6,935 nt of DNA from an uncultured Caulobacter sp. (GCA_937925635.1 CALALX010000111.1:1-6935); one strand, 5' to 3'; counted from the stretch's first letter, positions 1 to 5,355 are shown. The notes: generated by a model from the letters alone, not told the origin. Numbers and translations are program-made.

Positions 1-50
1 GTGCCGATGTTGCAGTGCGGCTTGTTACGTTCGAATTTTTCCTTGGCCAT
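1..50 (-). CDS. tuf: Elongation factor Tu (EF-Tu), N-terminal fragment
   Basis: EF-Tu is the cytoplasmic GTPase that delivers aminoacyl-tRNA to the ribosomal A site. Only the first 16 complete codons are in the window; the gene continues beyond base 1. The visible residues, MAKEKFERNKPHCNIGT (the last codon is incomplete), match the well-known EF-Tu N-terminus just before the G1 P-loop GHVDHGKT, which lies outside. The ATG at 50-48 is preceded 8 bases upstream by an AAGG ribosome-binding site (59-62 on the plus strand). It follows tRNA-Gly by 44 bases on the same strand, so it is probably cotranscribed with the two tRNAs, as tufB is with tRNA genes in Escherichia coli. Identification is firm despite the short fragment, because this N-terminus is highly conserved. 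Whether a second tuf copy exists cannot be told from here. Confidence 0.93.
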   Translation of the reverse strand, partial: MAKEKFERNKPHCNIG

Positions 51-58
51 ATTCTCTA

Positions 59-62
59 CCTT
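59..62 (-). promoter_or_regulatory. Ribosome-binding site of tuf
   Basis: AAGG on the minus strand, 8 bases before the tuf ATG. It fixes the start codon of the fragmentary gene. Confidence 0.7.
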
Positions 63-94
63 GGGGCTGGCGGCGGGGTTCTGTGAAAGGCGAC

Positions 95-168
95 TGGAGC
101 GGGTAGCCGGGATCGAACCGGCATCCTCAGCTTGGAAGGCTGCTGCACTACCATTGTGCTATACCCGC
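95..168 (-). tRNA. tRNA-Gly (anticodon UCC)
   Basis: The 74-base sequence folds as a full cloverleaf on the minus strand. The acceptor stem pairs GCGGGTA with TACCCGC. There is a 4-bp D stem, a 7-base anticodon loop CTTCCAA with anticodon UCC (plus-strand 134-136), a 4-base variable loop, and a T arm GCCGG-TTCGATC-CCGGC. The discriminator base is U, and the CCA end is encoded at 97-95. It reads GGA and GGG glycine codons. The lowest pair of the anticodon stem is a G27-A43 apposition; the other four pairs are standard. It lies between tRNA-Tyr and tuf on the same strand and is probably processed from the same transcript. Confidence 0.97.
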
Positions 169-245
169 CTGCCGGCTGGGTCGCCGTCGTCTCCTGTTCA
201 GTTCGAGGTCCCGCGTCTGCCGGGGAGAAGAACCATCATCGTGCG

Positions 246-329
246 TGGTGGGGGAAGTAGGACTCGAACCTACGAAGCTTTCGCAGCGGATTTACAGTCC
301 GCCCCCTTTGCCGCTCGGGACATTCCCCC
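246..329 (-). tRNA. tRNA-Tyr (anticodon GUA)
   Basis: This 84-base class II tRNA has a 7-bp acceptor stem (GGGGGAA with TTCCCCC), anticodon stem GCGGA/TCCGC around loop CTGTAAA, and anticodon GUA at plus-strand 293-295. It has the long variable arm (CGAA/TTCG stem) expected of bacterial tRNA-Tyr, a T arm GTAGG-TTCGAGT-CCTAC, discriminator A and an encoded CCA at 248-246. It decodes UAU and UAC. It is the first gene of the leftward unit, 77 bases before tRNA-Gly, with a promoter recognisable about 80 bases upstream. Confidence 0.97.
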
Positions 330-357
330 TCGCGCGATGGTGCTCTTTCCTTGGCGG

Positions 358-390
358 CCAGCCCCTTCGCGGTTAAGCGAAGCGGCCTGG
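358..390 (-). other. Hairpin in the 5' leader of the tRNA-Tyr transcript
   Basis: A perfect 6-bp stem, CTTCGC at 365-370 with GCGAAG at 377-382, encloses a 6-base loop. It can be extended across an internal loop by CCAG (358-361) with CTGG (387-390). It lies between the predicted promoter and the mature tRNA-Tyr 5' end, so it would be in the precursor leader removed by RNase P. No U-run follows on either strand, so it is not a terminator. The inverted repeat also lies upstream of the rlmB start on the other strand. Confidence 0.4.
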
Positions 391-410
391 GGCCCCAAAT
401 CGGAGCGCGT

Positions 411-439
411 CTTATAGTGTCCTCGTTTGATGAACGCAA
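411..439 (-). promoter_or_regulatory. Predicted promoter of the tRNA-Tyr/tRNA-Gly/tuf operon
   Basis: On the minus strand a -10 hexamer TATAAG (411-416) and a -35 hexamer TTGCGT (434-439) are separated by exactly 17 bases, the optimal spacing for housekeeping sigma factor. Transcription would start near base 404, leaving a leader of about 75 bases before tRNA-Tyr. The element overlaps the GTG start and first codons of the divergent rlmB gene, so polymerase bound here could interfere with rlmB. Only the first half of the -35 box matches the consensus; the -10 is strong. Confidence 0.6.
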
Positions 440-1223
440 CGACCGGAAAAAAGGCTTTCACAAGCGGCCTGAAAAAGGCGGAAAGCCTCGCCCGCAAAGG
501 GTTTCCGCGAGCGATGCGAAGGACTGGCTGTGGGGCGTCCACGCCGTCGAAGCGGCATTGTCGAACCCGGCCCGGCCCGCGCCGCGCCGACTCCTGGTCA
601 CCGAGGATCGCGCCCGGACGCTGAGTCGTCGATTCCCGAACCTGCGGGTCGAGACCGCCGATGCGCACGAAATCGGCCGCCATCTGCCCCAGGGCGCCGT
701 GCACCAGGGGATGGCCCTGCGCATCGACCCGCCCGAGCCACTCTCCATAGAAGAGCTGGGAGCGCCCGCGGAAGGCGTCCTGGTCATGCTCGACCAGCTG
801 ACCGACCCGCAGAATGTCGGCGCCATCTTCCGCTCGGCCGCCGCCTTCGGGGCGAAGGGCGTCATCCTGCAGGACCGCCACGCCCCCGCCCTCTCCGGCG
901 CCCTCGCCAAGGCGGCGGTCGGGGCCGTCGACCGGCTGCCCCACGCCCTCGTCGTTAACCTCTCCCGCGCCCTCGAACAGCTGTCGGAGGCCGGCTGGAG
1001 GATCGTCGGTCTCGACGGCGCCTCGGACACGGCGCTGGACGCCGCCCTGGACGGCTCGCCGACGGTTCTGGTCATGGGCTCCGAAGGCGAGGGCTTGCGC
1101 CGACTGGTTTCCGAGCACTGCGACGTCCTGGCCAGGATTCCGATGCCCGGCGGCTTCGAAAGCCTCAACGTGTCGAACGCGGCGGCCATCGCCCTGTACG
1201 AATGCGCCCGAAATAGGGCCTGA
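417..1223 (+). CDS. rlmB: 23S rRNA (guanosine-2251-2'-O)-methyltransferase RlmB, SPOUT/TrmH family
   Basis: RlmB uses S-adenosylmethionine to methylate the 2'-oxygen of G2251 in the P-loop of 23S rRNA in the cytoplasm. In the 268-residue product, an N-terminal basic tail and substrate-binding region (about 1-110, with WGVHAVEAAL and HQGMALR) precede the SPOUT knot domain. All three family motifs are present: motif 1 DPQNVGAIFRS (130-140, Asn133 and Arg139), motif 2 LVMGSEGEGL (218-227), and motif 3 IPMPGGFESLNVSNAAAIAL (241-260, with the N-V-S-N-A core). I chose GTG at 417 because GGAG lies 11 bases upstream (402-405) and the length fits the family. An in-frame TTG at 351 would add 22 unlike residues. 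The start abuts the divergent tRNA promoter. TrmH-type tRNA methylase is the alternative, but length and motif 3 favour RlmB. Confidence 0.9.
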   Translation: MSSFDERNDRKKGFHKRPEKGGKPRPQRVSASDAKDWLWGVHAVEAALSNPARPAPRRLLVTEDRARTLSRRFPNLRVETADAHEIGRHLPQGAVHQGMALRIDPPEPLSIEELGAPAEGVLVMLDQLTDPQNVGAIFRSAAAFGAKGVILQDRHAPALSGALAKAAVGAVDRLPHALVVNLSRALEQLSEAGWRIVGLDGASDTALDAALDGSPTVLVMGSEGEGLRRLVSEHCDVLARIPMPGGFESLNVSNAAAIALYECARNRA

Positions 1224-1279
1224 ATTCCCGCGTCAGGCGAACAGGTTACGCGAATCTGAATTAACCGTTTTGATTTCGT

Positions 1280-1307
1280 CGCGAAGGCGTGTTTCTCTTC
1301 GCGCCTT
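1280..1307 (+). other. Two mutually exclusive hairpins in the rlmB/lipoprotein gap
   Basis: CGCGAAG (1280-1286) pairs perfectly with CTTCGCG (1297-1303). Alternatively AAGGCG (1284-1289) pairs with CGCCTT (1302-1307). The two stems share bases, so only one can form at a time. They lie just 5' of the terminator-like stem at 1317-1334. They may belong to the rlmB 3' end or to the leader of the next gene; no function is proven. Confidence 0.35.
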
Positions 1308-1316
1308 GTTTGATGG

Positions 1317-1342
1317 CGGGTCGAAACAGACCCGTTTTCTTC
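1317..1342 (+). terminator. Rho-independent-type terminator between rlmB and the lipoprotein gene
   Basis: CGGGTC (1317-1322) and GACCCG (1329-1334) form a 6-bp GC-rich stem around a 6-base loop, followed at once by TTTTCTTC (1335-1342). This fits a terminator for rlmB, whose stop is 94 bases upstream. It also ends only 21 bases before the lipoprotein ATG. If that gene's promoter lies upstream of the stem, this would act as an attenuator instead. It argues against starting the lipoprotein gene at the upstream GTG at 1289. Confidence 0.5.
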
Positions 1343-1363
1343 GGCATGGGATCGGGGGTTCCG

Positions 1364-3724
1364 ATGTTGAAAGGCTTGGTGCGTTTGGGGGCCTGCGCCG
1401 CCTCGGGCGCCGCTTTTCTCGCGCTAACGGGGTGTGGCGGCGGCCACCCGGACGACGGCTATGCCGGTCCGCCGCCCGCCGGATATGACCGCGGCTCCAC
1501 GCCGCCGGTGCTGATGGGCTCGACGCCGGCCCCGGCTCGCCCGTCGGACGGCGCGCTCGCCGGCGGTCCCGACGGCTATGCGAGCATGGCCCCGATCCCG
1601 AACCCGGCCGACCTGACCAAGGCCGAACGTGTCCGCTACTACGGCCACAAGTACGACTACCTGCCCGAGCCGAAGGGGCGCGCCACGGCGGCCGCCCCCT
1701 CGCCGACCTATCCCCTGATCGTTCGCCGCCGCGCCGACGGCACGCTTGAAGTGTCGATGCGGCCGGTCGCCAACCCCGAAGACATGACGGCCGCCGAGCG
1801 CCGGCGCGTCTACGGCAACCGCTACGCCCCCCGTCCCTCGACCGGCTGGTCGCCGCGCCGCCTGTGGCGCGCCGAGCCCGTGGCCAAGCCGCGACCTGTC
1901 GCGAAGCCCGCCGCGGTCGCCGCCAAGCCGACCCCCGTCGTCAAGCCCGCGCCCGTCGCCAAGCCGGCCGCCCCGACGCCGGTCGCCGCGGCTCCGACGG
2001 CCAAGCCCGCGCCCGTCGCGGCCAAGCCGGCGCCGACCAAGGCCGAACAACTCAGCGCCGCCGTGCGCCCCGAAGTCATGAAGGGCGCCGTCCTGACCGT
2101 GCCCGAAGGCCTGGCGCGCGGCGAGGAATCCAAGGTGTCGCTGGCCCTGCCCGCCAACCTGATGGACATCATCAAGCGTGAGGCCGGAAAGCTGGGCCTC
2201 GCCAAGGCGGCTCGGAAGGCGGAGGTGTCCGCCACCCTGAGCGGCCAGGGCTACGAAATCAGCCCGAACGGGGCCCAGACCCAGCCGGTGAAGGCCGGAG
2301 AGGCGGCGCGCTTCGACTGGAACGTCAAGCCGGGCGCCGGCGACAAGGCCCCCCTGAAGGCCACGGTCGATGGCGCGCTGGTCGGCGACAAGAAGACGAA
2401 GACCAGCTTCTCGCTGGCCTCCCTCGAGCAGGCGGTCATGCCCGTGGTCGAGGACGCCAAGGCCGCCGCGAAGGGCTTCAAGTTCCCGAAGCTGTCGCTC
2501 AAGTCGCTGGCCATCCCCGGCATGAAGCCGCTGTCGGTGCCCGGGCTCGGCCAGGTCGAATCCGAGAAGATCGTGGGCGCGGGCCTCGCCCTGCTGGCGC
2601 TGTTCCTGGTCCTGGCCATGGCGCGCAACGCCAGCGCCTCGCGCGGCCGCGCCGAGCGTCGCCGCAAGTTCCGCACCATGCAGGACGGCGGTCACGGCGA
2701 GCCGGTGCATGAAACGGTGTCGCAGCCCTATGTGAACCCGATGATCGCCGCGGCCGGCGGAGCCGCCGCGGGCGCGGCCCTGTCGCACGCGGCCCACGAT
2801 GATCATCATGGTCACGACAGTCACCATGGCCACGACGATCACGGCCATGGCGCGCACGGCCACGACGACCACGCGCACCACGACCATCACGCGCCGGCGC
2901 ATCACGACGACCACCACGGTCACGACGCGCACGGCGGCCACGGCGCGCACCCGGTCGCCCACCATGCCGACCACCATGACGATCATGCCGCCCACGGCGA
3001 TCATCACGGCCAGGCGCATCATGACGACCACGGCCACGACTCCCATGGCCACGACTCCCACGGGGCTCACGGTCATGACGACCATGGGCATGGACACGGC
3101 CACGATGACCACGGCCACGGCCATGGCGCCCATCCGGCGGCTCACCATCCCGCCCCGACGGCTCACCACGACGATCACGGGCACGGGGACCATGGTCACG
3201 CCGCCCACGGCCACGACGATCACGGTCATGACGCACACGCCGGCGGCCACGACGATCATGGGCATGACGACCATGGGCACGGTCACGGCGCGCATGGTCA
3301 TGGACACGACGATCACGGCCACGGCCATGACGCGCATGCGGTCTCCCACCATCCCGCGCCGGCGTCTCACCACGACGACCACGGGCACGGCGACCATGGC
3401 CACGACGATCATGGCCATGACGCCCACGCCGGCGGCCACGATGATCATGGGCATGACGCGCATGGGCACGGTCACGGCGACCACGGCCATGGGCACGACG
3501 ATCACGGCCACGGCCATGACGCGCATGCGGTCTCGCACCATCCCGCGCCGGCGTCGCACCACGACGACCACGGGCATGGCGATCATGGGCACGGCGACCA
3601 CGGCCACGATGATCACGGCCATGGCTCCCATGCCGCCGGCCACGATGATCACGGGCACGACCATGGCCATGACGCGCATGGTCACGCCGCCGACCACCAC
3701 CACCGCGAACCCGCGCACGCCTAG
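1364..3724 (+). CDS. Predicted lipoprotein with one membrane helix and a 312-residue His/Asp-rich metal-binding-like tail
   Basis: I do not recognise the whole protein (786 residues). The order is: lipoprotein signal peptide with lipobox LTGC (Cys24); Pro/Gly/Ser-rich stretch; two copies of NPxDxTxAERxRxYG (80-94 and 137-151); Ala/Pro/Lys-rich linker (171-226); an uncharacterised, possibly beta-rich domain (about 230-365); one hydrophobic helix (403-420) followed by a basic cluster (RGRAERRRK, 427-435). The tail (475-786) has 124 His and 60 Asp in 312 residues, the rest almost all Gly, Ala, Ser and Pro, with no Cys or Lys. The charge pattern predicts an outside N-terminus and a cytoplasmic tail. 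Binding of divalent metal by the tail is inferred from its resemblance to His-rich segments of metal transporters and chaperones. The ATG at 1364 is chosen because it gives an exact lipoprotein signal and has a GGGGG five bases upstream. A TerC-family gene follows 79 bases later. Confidence 0.85.
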   Translation: MLKGLVRLGACAASGAAFLALTGCGGGHPDDGYAGPPPAGYDRGSTPPVLMGSTPAPARPSDGALAGGPDGYASMAPIPNPADLTKAERVRYYGHKYDYLPEPKGRATAAAPSPTYPLIVRRRADGTLEVSMRPVANPEDMTAAERRRVYGNRYAPRPSTGWSPRRLWRAEPVAKPRPVAKPAAVAAKPTPVVKPAPVAKPAAPTPVAAAPTAKPAPVAAKPAPTKAEQLSAAVRPEVMKGAVLTVPEGLARGEESKVSLALPANLMDIIKREAGKLGLAKAARKAEVSATLSGQGYEISPNGAQTQPVKAGEAARFDWNVKPGAGDKAPLKATVDGALVGDKKTKTSFSLASLEQAVMPVVEDAKAAAKGFKFPKLSLKSLAIPGMKPLSVPGLGQVESEKIVGAGLALLALFLVLAMARNASASRGRAERRRKFRTMQDGGHGEPVHETVSQPYVNPMIAAAGGAAAGAALSHAAHDDHHGHDSHHGHDDHGHGAHGHDDHAHHDHHAPAHHDDHHGHDAHGGHGAHPVAHHADHHDDHAAHGDHHGQAHHDDHGHDSHGHDSHGAHGHDDHGHGHGHDDHGHGHGAHPAAHHPAPTAHHDDHGHGDHGHAAHGHDDHGHDAHAGGHDDHGHDDHGHGHGAHGHGHDDHGHGHDAHAVSHHPAPASHHDDHGHGDHGHDDHGHDAHAGGHDDHGHDAHGHGHGDHGHGHDDHGHGHDAHAVSHHPAPASHHDDHGHGDHGHGDHGHDDHGHGSHAAGHDDHGHDHGHDAHGHAADHHHREPAHA
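2786..3721 (+). repeat. His/Asp/Gly low-complexity coding region
   Basis: This stretch encodes residues 475-786 of the lipoprotein, built from short variants of HDDHGH, HGHGHDDHGHG and HDAH. His codons alternate between CAC and CAT and Asp codons between GAC and GAT, so the protein pattern is kept while the DNA varies. This suggests the amino-acid composition has been maintained, not just recent slippage. Because CAY, GAY and GGC codons rarely make stops in other frames, long meaningless open frames appear here in several frames. Confidence 0.9.
3143..3721 (+). repeat. Three tandem higher-order repeats of about 62-68 codons inside the His-rich tail
   Basis: Each unit begins with HHPAP(T/A)(A/S)HHDDHGHGDHGH. 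Unit 1 is 3143-3346 (68 codons), unit 2 is 3347-3535 (63 codons) and unit 3 is 3536-3721 (62 codons, diverging toward the C-terminus). Units 1 and 2 both end in HGHDAHAVS. About 90 bases around the unit 1/2 junction (from about 3308) are nearly identical to the bases 189 positions later at the unit 2/3 junction. This indicates recent tandem duplication. Confidence 0.85.
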
Positions 3725-3754
3725 GACGACGTGCGGCGGATTCCCCGGAAGACC

Positions 3755-3788
3755 CGGCCGCCGGCCTCTTGAACGAGTCCGGCGGCTG
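3755..3788 (+). other. Stable intercistronic hairpin upstream of terC
   Basis: Bases 3757-3764 (GCCGCCGG) pair perfectly with 3779-3786 (CCGGCGGC). A G-U pair and a C-G pair extend the stem to ten pairs (3755-3764 with 3779-3788) around a 14-base loop. It ends 7 bases before the terC ribosome-binding site at 3795-3799. No U-run follows, so it is not a standard intrinsic terminator. It could limit 3' decay of the upstream message, reduce read-through, or affect terC translation. I did not recognise the conserved parts of the Mn2+-sensing yybP-ykoY riboswitch here. Confidence 0.5.
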
Positions 3789-3794
3789 ACGCAT

Positions 3795-3799
3795 TGAGG
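3795..3799 (+). promoter_or_regulatory. Ribosome-binding site of terC
   Basis: TGAGG lies 4 bases before the ATG at 3804. The spacing is short, but this is the only purine-rich site nearby and it supports that start. Confidence 0.5.
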
Positions 3800-3803
3800 C
3801 GTC

Positions 3804-4604
3804 ATGTTCGAAAATCTCGCTGGTCCGCTCCTCGCCCTCGGGCAGGTCCTCATGATCGACCTCGTCCTGGCGGGCGACAACGCCGTGGCCGTGGGCCTGG
3901 CCGCCGCCGGCCTGAACGAGAAGGACCGCAAGAAGGCGATCCTGTACGGCCTGCTGGCGGCCGTCGTGATGCGCATCGGCTTCGCGCTGATCACCGCCCA
4001 ACTGCTCGGCATCATCGGCCTGCTGTTCGCGGGCGGGCTGCTGCTGCTCTGGGTCTGCTGGCGGATGTGGCGCGAGATGCGCGACCAGGCCGAGCACGAG
4101 GAAGAAATCGCCGGCGCCGTGCTGGACACGGATCCGGCCAACGACCCGCCGCTCCGCCAGGCCAAGACCTTCGGGGCGGCCTTCCTTCAGATCCTGATCG
4201 CCGACCTGTCGATGTCGCTCGACAACGTGCTGGCCGTGGCCGGCGCGGCCCGCGAGCACCCGGCCATCCTGGTGTTCGGCCTGCTGCTGTCGATCGCGTT
4301 GATGGGCGTGGCGGCCACCTTCATCGCCAACCTGCTGCACAAGCACCGGTGGATCGGCTACGTCGGTCTGATCGTCGTCCTCTACGTGGCCCTGAACATG
4401 ATGTGGGAGGGCCACCGCCAGATCGTGACGCGGGCCCTCAAGGTCGACGCCTACAACGCCATCATGCCGGGGTTCCTGGATATCGGGGCCGAGGAGTTCG
4501 GCCACGCCTGCCAGGCCGAACCCGAGGGCGCCAAGCGCTCGACCTGTCTCGGCCAGCCCGGAGCGCCGAAGGTCGAATCCGCCGACACCGCGGCGGCGCA
4601 CTGA
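3804..4604 (+). CDS. TerC/YjbE-family integral membrane protein, putative metal (Mn2+) exporter
   Basis: This is a 266-residue inner-membrane protein of the TerC superfamily. Known members (such as Alx, YceF/MeeF, YkoY and YjbE) are linked to manganese efflux or metalation of exported enzymes; TerC itself was named for tellurite resistance. The two family signature helices are clear: MIDLVLAGDNAVAV (17-30, with Asp19, Asp25, Asn26) and IADLSMSLDNVLAV (132-145, with Asp134, Asp140, Asn141). About six hydrophobic segments are visible, near 8-32, 45-66, 68-88, 122-146, 153-179 and 183-201, with an acidic loop at about 91-118. The polar C-terminal tail carries His234, Cys236 and Cys248, which might bind metal. 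It probably shares a transcript with the His-rich lipoprotein gene 79 bases upstream. The family assignment is firm; Mn2+ as substrate is an inference from relatives. Confidence 0.88.
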   Translation: MFENLAGPLLALGQVLMIDLVLAGDNAVAVGLAAAGLNEKDRKKAILYGLLAAVVMRIGFALITAQLLGIIGLLFAGGLLLLWVCWRMWREMRDQAEHEEEIAGAVLDTDPANDPPLRQAKTFGAAFLQILIADLSMSLDNVLAVAGAAREHPAILVFGLLLSIALMGVAATFIANLLHKHRWIGYVGLIVVLYVALNMMWEGHRQIVTRALKVDAYNAIMPGFLDIGAEEFGHACQAEPEGAKRSTCLGQPGAPKVESADTAAAH

Positions 4605-4623
4605 CGCAGGCCTTCAGGGCCGC

Positions 4624-5355
4624 CTACGCGCCCCTGAGCCATCCCGTGACGGCCAGCCGGTCGTCGCCGGCGAACAGCGAAACCTGCGACACCGAGTGCA
4701 GCGCGGGGACCTTCAGGAGGCTGAGGCTGTTGTACTTCGGCAGCAGGGCCTCCGAGACATGGCCGTCATCGCCATGGAACATCAGCAGGCCGCCCCATTC
4801 GATCTTCCAACGCGGACTGAGGTTCAGGACGAAGGCGTAGTACCGGTTCTTGCCCTCATTGCCGTCGTCATGGGCGGTCAGGAAGTGGCCGCGACGATAG
4901 CGGGTCACTTGGGCGTCGGCGAAGGCGATGCGGTCTTCGCCCGTGATCGCGCGCATGGCGCTCAGGAAGGCCTCGCCGTTCACGAAATCCAGCCAGGCCT
5001 TCCAGACGCCCGACAGTCGGCCGGCCTCGTTCAGATCCCAGACCGGGTAGTTGTCGTAAAGGTAGTGGAACCGGTCCGTCGCCGCCTCCTGGGCCGCCCG
5101 CCCCATGTCCATGCGCTGGGCCGGCGTGAGGGCTTCGAGCCAGGCGGCGGGCAGATCGACGTGTCCCCTTCCCCCCAGCGTCACGGTCTGGAACTCCGTC
5201 TCGCCGCGGGCGGCGGCGAGCAGACGTTCGGCGGAGGCCTCCTCCAGCAGATCCGGAATCTGGACCCGTCCCGTCGCCGCCAGACGCGCGGCCAGGGCTG
5301 CGGCCTGGCCCGGCTCCCGGTCGCGCAGCTTCAGGTCCGGACCGCCGTCGCTCAC
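4624..5355 (-). CDS. 2-oxoglutarate/Fe(II)-dependent dioxygenase (prolyl-hydroxylase-like), coupled to metG
   Basis: The 243-residue product belongs to the Fe(II)/2-oxoglutarate dioxygenases, which hydroxylate a substrate while turning 2-oxoglutarate and O2 into succinate and CO2. The C-terminal half shows the full active-site set: His162-x-Asp164 (in TAHDDGNEGKNRYY) and His220 (in ALHSVSQV) for iron, and Arg233 (in RLAVTGWLRG) for 2-oxoglutarate. The HSVxxV and GW features resemble prolyl hydroxylases of the SM-20/Tpa1/Ofd1 type. No signal peptide is seen, so it should be cytoplasmic. The GTG at 5355-5353 overlaps the metG stop as GTGA, and GGAGG lies 9 bases upstream (5365-5369). The N-terminal half (about 1-110) is less familiar. 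The substrate is unknown: a ribosomal protein or translation factor is possible from context, a small molecule equally so. It ends 19 bases from the convergent terC stop. Confidence 0.87.
   Translation of the reverse strand: MSDGGPDLKLRDREPGQAAALAARLAATGRVQIPDLLEEASAERLLAAARGETEFQTVTLGGRGHVDLPAAWLEALTPAQRMDMGRAAQEAATDRFHYLYDNYPVWDLNEAGRLSGVWKAWLDFVNGEAFLSAMRAITGEDRIAFADAQVTRYRRGHFLTAHDDGNEGKNRYYAFVLNLSPRWKIEWGGLLMFHGDDGHVSEALLPKYNSLSLLKVPALHSVSQVSLFAGDDRLAVTGWLRGA

Noticed and set aside
351..379. TTGGCG (351-356) and TAAGCG (374-379) as an rlmB promoter
   Set aside because: The spacing is 17 but the -10 match is poor and it overlaps the inverted repeat. It is too weak to annotate.
1..417. 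A 138-codon plus-strand frame over the tRNA genes
   Set aside because: It covers two tRNA genes and the tuf start on the opposite strand and has no protein-like features.
1289..1363. GTG at 1289 as start of the lipoprotein gene (25 extra residues)
   Set aside because: It would put a terminator stem in the coding region and bury the signal peptide behind an unrelated leader. The ATG at 1364 gives a textbook lipoprotein signal.
2786..3721. CRISPR array or satellite DNA, because of the repeated CACGACGATCACGGC-like words
   Set aside because: The repeats are in frame, vary by synonymous changes, and lack the unique equal-length spacers of CRISPR. They encode the His-rich tail.
1252..3743. GANTC (CcrM methylation) sites upstream of the lipoprotein gene (1252-1256) and of terC (3739-3743)
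   Set aside because: Such sites are expected by chance at this frequency and also occur inside genes here, so cell-cycle control cannot be claimed.
2799..3797. A 332-codon Thr/Met/Ile-rich frame on the plus strand
   Set aside because: It is the frame-shifted reading of the CAY/GAY repeats, which give few stops in any frame. The composition is an artefact and it runs past the real stop into the gap before terC.
1424..4165. A 913-codon open frame on the minus strand across the lipoprotein and terC genes, rich in Val, Met and Arg
   Set aside because: It is the antisense shadow of the His/Asp/Gly codon repeats and GC-rich coding DNA. The product is low-complexity, matches no family and overlaps two well-supported plus-strand genes.
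4605..4623. Bidirectional terminator between the convergent terC and oxygenase genes
   Set aside because: Only 19 bases separate the stops. Short AGGC/GCCT and GGCC complementarity exists but there is no T-run on either side.
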